Positions 8,900-16,090 of a DNA stretch of 64,000 bases are shown here, piece after piece. The notes under the pieces are model-generated. The model had not been told where the DNA came from. It did no database searches and was given only the letters and a program-made list of their open reading frames with translations. This DNA is from Rhizobium subbaraonis (GTDB lineage: Bacteria; Pseudomonadota; Alphaproteobacteria; Rhizobiales; Rhizobiaceae), in NCBI RefSeq assembly GCF_900220975.1, contig NZ_OBQD01000010.1, positions 186,001 through 250,000 of the forward strand, in the 5' to 3' direction. Position 1 is the first letter of the stretch. Each line of letters opens with the position of its first letter. Both the position numbers and the translations under genes were made by a program.

Positions 8900-9241
8900 A
8901 TGAATGCAGCCGTTTTTCCCGACCGGGGGACGATCGCCGAGAAGCTTGCAACCCATGGGGAAGCCGAACAGTCGTTCCTGCGTTTACTGCTGGAAAATCC
9001 ATCGCAGGACGAGAGCCTGCTGGCCGGGCTCGACCTCCATCTGGCACGTGCGGCAGAAAGCAAGTTCCTGAATACGCTGAAGCTGGAAAGGCTCGGCGAG
9101 TGGCTTGGCAACACGGCGCCGGCGCGTCTGCAGATGCGGCTGATGGAAGCCGCGCGCTCCAGCCAGCACCCCGCCCATCAGGCCTTTCGCGCCGGGCTCA
9201 CCCGTTCCGGCGGTTTGGAGAGGGCCTTCCCCAAGGTCTGA
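8900..9241 (+). CDS. Hypothetical helical protein, 113 residues
   Basis: An unrecognised cytoplasmic protein. The start ATG is preceded by GGAG at about 10 bases, and codon use (CTG, GCC, GAG, CTC) matches the neighbours. It looks mostly alpha-helical, with repeated Leu/Ala/Glu stretches such as EKLATHGEAEQSFLRLLLE and LNTLKLERLGEWLG, and no Cys, signal peptide or membrane segment. It stands alone, convergent with the phosphodiester glycosidase gene that ends 107 bases further on. I cannot assign a function. Confidence 0.55.
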   Translation: MNAAVFPDRGTIAEKLATHGEAEQSFLRLLLENPSQDESLLAGLDLHLARAAESKFLNTLKLERLGEWLGNTAPARLQMRLMEAARSSQHPAHQAFRAGLTRSGGLERAFPKV

Positions 9242-9348
9242 TGCTCCCGGCCTGTACTCTTTGGGTGCTGGGTTTCCGACGCCTGGCCTTTCTGGGCGTG
9301 CGGTCACGGGCGCCTGCGATTCCGTGGCGGGCTGAAAGCGAAGTCGCC

Positions 9349-10095
9349 TCAATAGGGCAGCACACCCGCCACCGCGATCACCGTTCCCATCCGCGAAAAC
9401 CGGTCGTTGCGCCGGACCTCCGGCGCATAGAGGCTGGAGATGCTGCCGTCGAGAAAAAGCGCGTCCCGGCAGCCCAGCGTATCGCGAAACAGCGTGGCGA
9501 AGTCGTGGAACCGAACCATCCCGCGCGAGATCGCAAACACCACGCGCCCGTCAGGCAGGATGCCGACGCCGTTGCGGACGTAGAGGCTCGTGCTGTCCGG
9601 CAGGAACCGCGGATGGATGCGCCCGTCGACAACCAGCATCGGTCCCGACTGGGTGGCGAACTGCACCTCGGTCAGCGCCGCCCTTGCAAACGCCTCCGTC
9701 TCCATCACGCCCGCCCTGCCCTTGCCGACGAAGAAAACGCCATTCGGCTTGAGGAAGAAGTTTCCCTCACCCGTATCCCGGTTCAGGGGATGGCGCTCGC
9801 GCCCGTATTCGACCAGCAGCCCGACCGGACCATAGCCCGGGTGATACATGCCCCCGTTCATCCCGAAGACGAGGAACTCCCGGTCCTGCCGCAGAAGGTC
9901 GCGCACCGCGCCATAGGTCAGCGGCTCGCTCGGACCGTCCGCCACGCCGTAGACGCGGATCGTCTCCCGCGCCGGATCGAAGGTGCACACGATGTAGCTG
10001 TCGGCGAGATGGCGGATTTCCGTACAGACGGCCGAGGCCGGGCTGGCAACAAGCGACGAGGCTGCAAGCGCGAGGCCGAACAGGCGGCGCTTCAT
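9349..10095 (-). CDS. Phosphodiester glycosidase family protein (NAGPA-like, DUF2233)
   Basis: A probably exported protein of 248 residues with a signal peptide (LALAASSLVASPASA). The fold is marked by MNGGMYHPGYGPVGLL, GNFFLKPNGVFFV, ATQSGPMLVVDG and the DGSISSLY motif near the C-terminus, as in the phosphodiester glycosidase domain related to the lysosomal uncovering enzyme NAGPA. Bacterial members are thought to cleave glycosyl phosphodiesters of cell-surface polymers; the substrate here is unknown. The start ATG overlaps the stop of a small upstream frame (ATGA at 10092-10095), suggesting a two-gene unit. No terminator was seen downstream. Confidence 0.85.
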   Translation of the reverse strand: MKRRLFGLALAASSLVASPASAVCTEIRHLADSYIVCTFDPARETIRVYGVADGPSEPLTYGAVRDLLRQDREFLVFGMNGGMYHPGYGPVGLLVEYGRERHPLNRDTGEGNFFLKPNGVFFVGKGRAGVMETEAFARAALTEVQFATQSGPMLVVDGRIHPRFLPDSTSLYVRNGVGILPDGRVVFAISRGMVRFHDFATLFRDTLGCRDALFLDGSISSLYAPEVRRNDRFSRMGTVIAVAGVLPY

Positions 10096-10304
10096 GGGTC
10101 GTCGAACTCAGTGATCGAACCGACGAAGTTGCGGCCGCCGTCGATATGGTCACTGTTCCGCCAGGCCTCCGGCTGACGCCGCGCCTCTGTTGCGATAATG
10201 GGCGGACGGCCCCCTACGCCTGCGTGATCACGCAACGCCGGCGCGCCAGACCGGCTGCCGTGCCGTTCCGCCTTATCCCGTGGGTCCGGTCCGCTGTGGT
10301 TCAT
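10092..10304 (-). CDS. Possible small protein upstream of the glycosidase
   Basis: A 70-residue frame starting at the ATG at 10302-10304 after a GGGAG ribosome-binding site. It is hydrophilic, rich in Arg, Asp, Gly and His, and ends GSITEFDDP. Its TGA overlaps the next gene's ATG as ATGA, the usual sign of translational coupling. There is no signal peptide, Cys or recognisable domain. It could be a real short protein or a leader frame that helps load ribosomes on the glycosidase gene. The ribosome-binding site and exact overlap are the main support. Confidence 0.4.
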   Translation of the reverse strand: MNHSGPDPRDKAERHGSRSGAPALRDHAGVGGRPPIIATEARRQPEAWRNSDHIDGGRNFVGSITEFDDP

Positions 10305-10371
10305 GTCGTCACTCCCGATGACAGGCTCCAGATGGCCCACCCAACCTCGCATCTTCGAGCCTCCGCCGCAA

Positions 10372-11070
10372 TCAGACGCCGAGCGCCGCCATGTGGAAGC
10401 GCAACTGGTCGGCGCAGTAGCGATACCCGGCGCCGACGGGACAGACTTCGCGGGCAATACAACCGGCTGTCATGCAGCCTTTGCGGCCTGTGTTCGTGCG
10501 AAGATGGTCGCGACAGGCCGGGACGTCGAACCCCGCGGCCCCCACGGCACCGGCCGGACACCGTGCAAGGCAGGGCCGCTCCCGGCAGTTGTCGCAGGGA
10601 TGCGAGCCAGGCGGCTCTGCCCACGCCTCCGCATCTACCGCATGCTTGAGCGCGAGCGCGCCGCGATAGCCGTGCCAGAGGCCGTAGACGGGATGGATCA
10701 GGATGCCGAGCGGCGAGGCCCGCAGGCCCTCTGCCCGCATCGCCCACTGCTGGAACGGCTGCCAGGGCGGGTCGGAGGGAAAGTAGGCGGTAGCACCGAG
10801 CGCGTTTGCCGCAGGCCCGATCACCGCCTTGGACCAGGCGTCAAGCGGGTCGCTCCCGCCACAGTCCGGCGTCTGGTCCTGCCAGGCACGGAAGTGCGGC
10901 CAGATAGAGCTTCCGACATTGCCGATGAGCGCGACGCTGGCCGCGCGCCGACCGTCTGCCAGGAAAGGCGCAGCTTCGCCTCCGGCGAAGTTGATGACAC
11001 CGCGCAAAAAGAGTCCGTGCGGCCGCAGGGCCGCACGGATCGTGTCGCTTGAGGGGCGTTCGGCCGTCAT
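10372..11070 (-). CDS. CblC/QueG-like iron-sulfur protein, probable corrinoid reductase
   Basis: A cytoplasmic protein of 232 residues directly downstream of the mttB-type gene. The middle contains SDPLDAWSKAV and GILIHPVYGLWHGYRGAL, which recalls the His-Pro-x-x-Gly-x-Trp...Arg-Gly segment of MMACHC/CblC and the related corrinoid-binding folds of QueG and reductive dehalogenases. The C-terminal part is cysteine-rich: CDNCRERPCLARCP, then CRDHLRTNTGRKGCMTAGC and REVCPVG, ending with YCADQL. That is enough to bind one or two iron-sulfur clusters. I infer that it reduces or reactivates the corrinoid cofactor. A simple ferredoxin role is the alternative. The start is the ATG at 11068-11070; longer frames upstream run inside mttB in another frame and are rejected. 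Confidence 0.7.
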   Translation of the reverse strand: MTAERPSSDTIRAALRPHGLFLRGVINFAGGEAAPFLADGRRAASVALIGNVGSSIWPHFRAWQDQTPDCGGSDPLDAWSKAVIGPAANALGATAYFPSDPPWQPFQQWAMRAEGLRASPLGILIHPVYGLWHGYRGALALKHAVDAEAWAEPPGSHPCDNCRERPCLARCPAGAVGAAGFDVPACRDHLRTNTGRKGCMTAGCIAREVCPVGAGYRYCADQLRFHMAALGV

Positions 11071-11177
11071 TTCGGCTTCGGTCCCTGCAGTTCGTAGTGC
11101 GGCCGCCAGACTTCCTTCTGGATCATGTCCGCCACCGCCGATGCTCCGCCTTGCTCCCTGGCGCGTTCGGGAGCCTT
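11067..11177 (-). other. In-frame coding-like extension after the mttB stop
   Basis: After the TGA stop of the methyltransferase gene (11178-11180) the same frame stays open for 36 codons and then stops with a TGA that overlaps the ATG of the next gene. The encoded residues look protein-like, ending in VADMIQKEVWRPHYELQ and GPKPK, and the codons fit the genome. It may be a short separate peptide starting at the internal GTG or ATG, a readthrough tail, or the residue of a longer ancestral C-terminus. The MttB fold is already complete at the first stop. Confidence 0.3.
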
Positions 11178-12752
11178 TCAGGTGAAGGCGTCGGGCATGG
11201 AATCCTTGCGCTTGGCCATGTATTCCAGAAGCGCCTCGTCGATCGCCGGATCGAGGTAGGGCGCCTCGTACTGCTCGAGCCAGGTGCGGCAGAGCGCATT
11301 GGCTCGCTGCTCGATACGCTTGCTGCCCTCGATCTCCCACTGCTCGAACGAATTGTTGTCGGCAAGCGGCGAGCGGTAGAACGCGGTCTGGAAGTTCGCC
11401 TGCGTATGCGCGCAGCCGAGATAGTGGCTTCCAGGACCGACTTCGCGAATGGCGTCGAGCGCCTGGGCGTCCGTTGACAGATCGATCCCTTCGGCCATCT
11501 TCTGCATCATGCCGAGCTGGTCCTGGTCGATCATGAACTTCTCGTAGGACGACACCAGACCGCCCTCCAGCCAGCCGGCCGCATGCAGCACGAAATTGGT
11601 GCCGGCAAGCAGCGTCATGTTCAGCGTGTTGGCGCTTTCGTGCGCCGCCTGCGCGTCCGGGACCTTCGAGCCGCAGAGCGAACCGCCGGTACGGAACGGC
11701 AGGCCAAGGCGACGGGCGAGCTGGGCGGCACCGTAGGAGACGAGCGACGGCTCCGGCGTGCCGAAGGTCGGCGCACCCGACTGCATCGAGATGGAGGCTG
11801 CAAACGTGCCGAACAGCACCGGCGAGCCGGCGCGGATCAGCTGGGTGAAGGCGGCACCCGCCAGCACCTCGGCCAGGATCTGCGTCAGCGTGCCTGCGAC
11901 CGTGACCGGGCTCATCGCACCCGACAGGATGAACGGCGAGACGACCGAGGCCTGGTTGTGGCGGGCGTAAACCTTCAGTGCACCCACCATGGTCTCGTCG
12001 AACACCATCGGCGAGTTGGCGTTGATCAGGTTCAGCGTCACCGTGTTCTTCTCGACGAAGTCCTCGCCGAAGACGAGCTTCGCCATCGCGATCGTGTCTT
12101 CGGCGCGCTCAGGCGCCGTGACCGAGCCCATGAACGGCTTGTCGGAATATTTGATGTGGCTGTAGACCATATCCAGGTGACGCTTGTTCACCGGGATATC
12201 GACCGGCTCGCACACCGTGCCGCCGGACGAGTGCATCGACGGCGCCATGTAGGCGAGCTTCACGAAATTGCGGAAATCCTCGATCGTCGCATAGCGGCGG
12301 TTGCCCTCGAGGTCGCGCACGAAGGGAGGCCCGTAGACGGGCGCAAAAACCGTCGCCTTGCCGCCGATTTCGGCGCTGCGCACCGGATTTCGGGCATGCC
12401 AGGTAAAGGTCTTGGGCGCGGTCTTCAGGAGTTCGCGGCAAAGCCCTTTCGGAAAGTGCACCCGCTCGCCCTTGATCTCGCAGCCGGCATCCTTCCAAAG
12501 AGCCAGAGCCTCGGCGTCGTCGCGAAACTCGATGCCGATCTCCTCCAGCACCGTGTCGGCATTGCGCTCGATCAGTTGCAGGCCTTCTTCGTCCAACACC
12601 TCGTATTCACGGATCTTGCGGGTGATGTAGGGCAAGGACGGGCCAGGCCCGCCGCCGGACCGCGATGCGCGGCGCGCTGCAGCCCCGCGTCCCTCGCCGC
12701 GTGCGCGGCGACCGCCACCCTCGCCTTCCGGCTGCTCTGTCGTCAAACTCAT
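11178..12752 (-). CDS. MttB-superfamily corrinoid methyltransferase (non-pyrrolysine)
   Basis: Member of the trimethylamine methyltransferase family, 524 residues. It would remove a methyl group from a quaternary amine and pass it to the adjacent corrinoid protein. Landmarks are PYITRKIREYEVLDEEGL, RRYATIEDFRNFVKLAYM, GGTVCEPVDIPVNKRH, SMQSGAPTFGTPEP and GCAHTQANFQTAFYRS. The catalytic barrel reads through with no in-frame stop, so it lacks the pyrrolysine of true MttB and belongs with MtgB-type betaine methyltransferases. The substrate is probably a betaine but is unproven. Residues 9-37 form an Arg/Gly-rich extension (GGGRRARGEGRG...). The ribosome-binding site is TGAGGAAAC. It is divergent from the corrinoid protein gene across a 306-base control region. 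Confidence 0.92.
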   Translation of the reverse strand: MSLTTEQPEGEGGGRRARGEGRGAAARRASRSGGGPGPSLPYITRKIREYEVLDEEGLQLIERNADTVLEEIGIEFRDDAEALALWKDAGCEIKGERVHFPKGLCRELLKTAPKTFTWHARNPVRSAEIGGKATVFAPVYGPPFVRDLEGNRRYATIEDFRNFVKLAYMAPSMHSSGGTVCEPVDIPVNKRHLDMVYSHIKYSDKPFMGSVTAPERAEDTIAMAKLVFGEDFVEKNTVTLNLINANSPMVFDETMVGALKVYARHNQASVVSPFILSGAMSPVTVAGTLTQILAEVLAGAAFTQLIRAGSPVLFGTFAASISMQSGAPTFGTPEPSLVSYGAAQLARRLGLPFRTGGSLCGSKVPDAQAAHESANTLNMTLLAGTNFVLHAAGWLEGGLVSSYEKFMIDQDQLGMMQKMAEGIDLSTDAQALDAIREVGPGSHYLGCAHTQANFQTAFYRSPLADNNSFEQWEIEGSKRIEQRANALCRTWLEQYEAPYLDPAIDEALLEYMAKRKDSMPDAFT

Positions 12753-13058
12753 ATCCGTGTTTCCTCAGCTTCTGAATGGCGCTCCGTCGCCTGTCGCCCA
12801 TATGCTATCAAGCAACCGACCCGGGACGGGTCTCAATGCGCCAACAGGTGGCGCAGTGGAGACACCGCAGGCTCCTCCAGTCGCCGCTTTGATTTGCCCT
12901 GTCAATCCCGCGCCCGACCCGTTACGATGACCGCGTTTGCGTCGTCGCTTTTTGCTCCGCGCGACGTCGCTTTCGAAATCGGATTTTAAGGCCAACGCAG
13001 CTAACACTTGAATGCCCGGCCATTTGCCTGCCGTGCCAATGGAGACGAGGAGACACCT
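12753..13058. promoter_or_regulatory. Divergent control region with two adjacent palindromes
   Basis: This 306-base gap separates the left-going methyltransferase gene from the right-going corrinoid protein gene and must hold both promoters. Two perfect dyads stand four bases apart: GACCCG-GGA-CGGGTC at 12818-12832 and TGCGCCA-ACAGG-TGGCGCA at 12837-12855. Either could be an operator for a regulator of the whole cluster. They lie about 70-100 bases from the left gene's start. No regulator gene adjoins; the GlxA/GbdR-like gene at 27.5 kb is a possible candidate. Confidence 0.55.
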
Positions 13059-13757
13059 ATGGCAGACGACGAAATCATTCTCGCCGACCTCTCCGACGAA
13101 GAGCTCGTGCAGCAGATGCACGACGATCTCTACGACGGCCTGAAGGAGGAGATCGAGGAAGGGACGAACATCCTGCTCGAACGCGGCTGGACGCCCTACG
13201 ACATTCTCACCCAGGCGCTCGTCGAAGGCATGCGCATCGTCGGCATCGATTTCCGCGACGGCATTCTCTTCGTGCCCGAGGTGCTTCTCTCCGCCAATGC
13301 GATGAAGGCCGGTATGACGATCCTGCGCCCACTTCTCGCCGAGACCGGCGCGCCGAAGCTCGGCAAGATGGTGATCGGCACCGTAAAGGGCGACATCCAC
13401 GACATCGGCAAGAACCTCGTCGGCATGATGATGGAAGGTGCGGGCTTCGACGTCGTCGATCTCGGCATCAACAACCCCGTCGAAAACTACCTGGAAGCCA
13501 TCGAGCGCGAGCAGCCGGACATCGTCGGCATGTCGGCGCTTCTGACAACGACCATGCCCTACATGAAGGTCGTGATCGACACGCTGAAGGAAAAGGGCCT
13601 GCGCGACGACTATGTCGTGCTCGTCGGCGGCGCGCCGCTGAACGAGGAGTTCGGCAAGGCCGTCGGCGCTGACGCCTACTGCCGCGACGCCGCAGTCGCC
13701 GTCGAAACGGCCAAGGACTTCATGAAGCGCAAGCATAACATGCTGGCCGGCGCCTGA
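13059..13757 (+). CDS. Corrinoid protein (MtbC/MttC/MtgC family)
   Basis: The methyl carrier of the system, 232 residues. An N-terminal helical cap domain (about residues 1-95, DGLKEEIEEGTNILLERGW, EGMRIVGIDFRDG) precedes a Rossmann-like B12-binding domain. The cobalt-ligating histidine is in GDIHDIGKNLVGMMM, and the other corrinoid-binding signatures GMSALLTTTMPYM and VLVGGAPLN are present. Cobalamin is therefore bound base-off/His-on. It should accept a methyl group from the MttB-like enzyme and donate it to THF through the MtgA-like enzyme encoded downstream. The start at 13059 has GAGGAG spaced well; it is the first gene of the right-going part of the cluster. Confidence 0.93.
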   Translation: MADDEIILADLSDEELVQQMHDDLYDGLKEEIEEGTNILLERGWTPYDILTQALVEGMRIVGIDFRDGILFVPEVLLSANAMKAGMTILRPLLAETGAPKLGKMVIGTVKGDIHDIGKNLVGMMMEGAGFDVVDLGINNPVENYLEAIEREQPDIVGMSALLTTTMPYMKVVIDTLKEKGLRDDYVVLVGGAPLNEEFGKAVGADAYCRDAAVAVETAKDFMKRKHNMLAGA

Positions 13758-13837
13758 GGTTTCGGCGCCCGACGGCAAACGGCGGCACCTTCTTGCGAAG
13801 GCGCCGCCGCATCGACATATGAGGCTCCGGGCCGCCG

Positions 13838-13996
13838 TTATTCGGCAGCGCGGGCAACATCCCTGCCGGCAGCCTCGGTCGCATTGACCGTATTGGCAGT
13901 ATCCCGGCCGATGCCGCGAATGGTGTTACCGCAGGCGCTGAGCGTCAGCAGTGCGGCAAGGACGCAGCAGATCGTAGTCGTGTTCTTCGCAGTCAT
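13838..13996 (-). CDS. Entericidin-type small lipoprotein
   Basis: A 52-residue precursor with a signal sequence and a lipobox (LLTLSAC), so the mature protein should be lipid-anchored at Cys22. The remainder, CGNTIRGIGRDTANTV and then EAAGRDVARAAE, matches the entericidin A/B family of small stress-induced membrane lipoproteins. The ribosome-binding site GAGAGGAAC is good. It is on the opposite strand between the corrinoid protein gene and DUF1638, with only 18 bases to the divergent DUF1638 start, so it interrupts the one-carbon operon and its promoter overlaps the beginning of the next operon gene. Confidence 0.85.
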   Translation of the reverse strand: MTAKNTTTICCVLAALLTLSACGNTIRGIGRDTANTVNATEAAGRDVARAAE

Positions 13997-14014
13997 GGTC
14001 GGAGTTCCTCTCTG

Positions 14015-14653
14015 ATGGATGCCAATAGAAATGAAGTATGGAACGACAATTCCCTGCTTCAACGCGCGAACAAAGAAAAAGTTCGCGTGATCGCGTGCGG
14101 TGCGATCGCCCGCGAGGTCATCGCCGTCTGCAAGGCCAATGGTTTGGGACACATCGACCTCCACTGTCTTCCCGCCATCTGGCACGCATATCCCGAAAAG
14201 ATTGCCCCCGGCATCGAACAGGCGATCGCGGCAGCCCGCGCCGAAGGCATCGGCCGCATCTTCGTCGGCTATGCCGATTGCGGCACCGGCGGCGAACTGG
14301 ACAGGGTCTGCGCGCGCGAAGGCGTCGCCCGCATCGAGGGTCCGCACTGCTACTCCTTCTTTTTCGGCAACACGGCCTTCTCCGAAAACGACGACGATGT
14401 CACTTCGTTCTTCCTGACCGACTTCCTCGCCCGGCAATTCGAAGCATTCGTCGTCGAGCCGCTCGGCCTCGACAGGCACCCACAGTTGCTTCCCATGTAC
14501 TTCGGCAACTACCGCAAGCTGGTCTACCTGTCGCAGCTTGAGGACGGAGAACTGCAGGCCAAGGCAAAAAAAGCCGCGCAATATCTGGGGCTTGAATACG
14601 AGTACCGGTTTACCGGTTATGGCGACCTTACTTCTGCCCTCACTGGCCTCTAG
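14015..14653 (+). CDS. DUF1638 family protein
   Basis: A 212-residue cytoplasmic protein recognised as DUF1638. The conserved cysteines and surroundings are visible: VRVIACGAIAREV near the N-terminus, IDLHCLPAIWHAYPEK, VGYADCGTGGELDRVC in the middle, and GPHCYSFFFG. Such spaced cysteines could bind a metal or a corrinoid-related ligand. The family's biochemical role is not known to me, but it repeatedly accompanies MttB-type methyltransferases and corrinoid proteins, so a role in corrinoid or methyl-group handling is inferred. The start ATG is the only Met before the domain, with GGAG about 11 bases upstream inside the leader region of the opposing entericidin gene. Confidence 0.85.
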   Translation: MDANRNEVWNDNSLLQRANKEKVRVIACGAIAREVIAVCKANGLGHIDLHCLPAIWHAYPEKIAPGIEQAIAAARAEGIGRIFVGYADCGTGGELDRVCAREGVARIEGPHCYSFFFGNTAFSENDDDVTSFFLTDFLARQFEAFVVEPLGLDRHPQLLPMYFGNYRKLVYLSQLEDGELQAKAKKAAQYLGLEYEYRFTGYGDLTSALTGL

Positions 14654-14762
14654 GCAGCGATCACGCCAAGGTGCGCAATTCGCCTTGCAACGATAGCGAC
14701 ATTCTCCTTAAGTTTGGATCAAACCCGCGCTCTCCACGCGGGCGGAGCAACAGGGCCTTCCA

Positions 14763-15629
14763 GTGACGGACATGATCATCAATGAAAAGCGGGCGGAACC
14801 GCTGACCAATGCCGAACGCGACGAGCTGATTTCTTCGCCCCCTCTGGTCTTTTCAGAGGAAGCCGGGCCGCGCGTCGTGGTGCTGACACAGGGCGGCCCG
14901 AACCCGGAGATACTCGTCAACACGCTCAAGCGCCACTTCTCCAATCTCGTCGTCATCGAAGAGCAGCCCGAATCCAAGCAGCAGATGCTGCGCCAGAAGG
15001 CGCGCCGCTTCGGCTGGGGCACAGCCCTGGGACAGGCCGCCACTATGGCGGTGTCGAAGTTCGGCAAGCCCCTGGCCCGCCGCCGCGCAAACGAGATCGT
15101 CCGCCAGTTCCATGTCGACACCCGGCCCGATCCGACCATCAGGCGCATCGTGGTCGACAGCGCCAACGGCGCGGAGTTCCGGCGCCTGATCGGAGAACTG
15201 AAACCAGCCGTCCTCTTTCTCGTCAGCTGCCGCATGCTCAAGCCGGCAACGCTCGAAGCGGTCGGTTGCCCGGTCCTGAACTTCCACGCCGGCATCAACC
15301 CGCAATATCGCGGCCAGCAGGGCGGCTATTGGGCGCGTGTCATGCGCGACGAGCGCAATTTCGGCGCGACCGTGCATCTCGTCGATGCCGGCGTCGATAC
15401 CGGTGGGGTGATCTACCAGGTGCGCGTCACGCCGTCGCGCAAGGACACGATGCACACATACCCTTTGCTCTTGACGGCCGCCGGCACCAACATCGCCGTG
15501 CGCGCGGTCGGTGCGGCACTTTCCGGCAAGCTCTCCCCGCAGAAGATGACAAAGAAGCCGTCCCGCCAATGGTATCACCCGACGGTCTGGAAATGGCTGT
15601 GGATCGGCGTGTCGCGCGGCATCTGGTAA
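14763..15629 (+). CDS. Formyltransferase-like protein
   Basis: A 288-residue protein with the formyltransferase (GART/FMT) N-terminal fold. The catalytic Asn-His pair is in LNFHAGINPQYRGQQGG and the Asp in HLVDAGVDTGGVIYQ, matching the Asn/His/Asp triad that uses 10-formyl-THF. It lacks the second domain of Met-tRNA formyltransferase and carries an extra N-terminal segment (RVVVLTQGGPNPE...). The acceptor is unknown: it could formylate an amine or hydrolyse formyl-THF. Its position among folate enzymes suggests a part in clearing oxidised methyl groups. The start is GTG at 14763; an ATG three codons later is equally possible. A CCCGCG/CGCGGG hairpin (14724-14742) stands just before the ribosome-binding site. 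Confidence 0.8.
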   Translation: MTDMIINEKRAEPLTNAERDELISSPPLVFSEEAGPRVVVLTQGGPNPEILVNTLKRHFSNLVVIEEQPESKQQMLRQKARRFGWGTALGQAATMAVSKFGKPLARRRANEIVRQFHVDTRPDPTIRRIVVDSANGAEFRRLIGELKPAVLFLVSCRMLKPATLEAVGCPVLNFHAGINPQYRGQQGGYWARVMRDERNFGATVHLVDAGVDTGGVIYQVRVTPSRKDTMHTYPLLLTAAGTNIAVRAVGAALSGKLSPQKMTKKPSRQWYHPTVWKWLWIGVSRGIW

Positions 15630-15787
15630 GCTCCCGAACCCCGCGGCGGACAGGCTGTTGGCCGCCGTTGCGTGCGCCGAAGATGTGCGGTCAAATCCGA
15701 CGTCGCTTTTGAGCGATGCCCGGTCGTGGCGAGCGCAGCCACGGCGCGGCGCAGCAAGCATTGTCGGGGCCGAGGAGAACGATCACC

Positions 15788-16090
15788 ATGGCAGACCGCA
15801 TCATCGTCTATTGGCGCGACATTCCCGCCCAGGTCATCATCAAGCAGGGCCGCAAGACAGCCAAGCGCGAACTGTCGCTGCGCTTCACGGAAGCCATCGA
15901 CATGTGCGCCATGCGCACCGGCGCGGCCGAGACCGACGACTACCTCGCCGAGTGGCGCAAGGCCGATCCCGTACCCGTTTCCGACGACCTGGAGACGGAA
16001 GCCGACAAGGCGGCAGCGGAACTCGAAGCCGCCTATGACCGCGAAAAGCTGGTGGCGCTCGTCAAGGCCGGGGGCCGCGACGATGGCTGA
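15788..16090 (+). CDS. 'Virulence factor' family small protein of the MetVF unit
   Basis: A 100-residue cytoplasmic protein beginning MADRIIVYWRDIPAQVI, with a good GAGGAGAAC ribosome-binding site. It matches the short family labelled virulence factor in databases. The name gives no function, and the gene's context here is one-carbon metabolism. It is acidic in its second half (DDLETEADKAAAELEAAYDREK), which looks helical. The stop overlaps the start of the MetV-like gene by 8 bases, so the two are probably translated together and the product may be a small accessory subunit of the methyl-THF oxidising complex. Confidence 0.75.
   Translation: MADRIIVYWRDIPAQVIIKQGRKTAKRELSLRFTEAIDMCAMRTGAAETDDYLAEWRKADPVPVSDDLETEADKAAAELEAAYDREKLVALVKAGGRDDG

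Noticed and set aside
8722-10176. A 484-codon plus-strand frame
   Set aside because: It overlaps the small helical gene at 8900-9241 in another frame and is antisense to the phosphodiester glycosidase gene, whose motifs are clear.
11178-12752. Pyrrolysine codon in the MttB-like gene
   Set aside because: The frame is open across the whole catalytic barrel with no internal TAG, and there is no pyl gene in the window. It is a non-pyrrolysine member.
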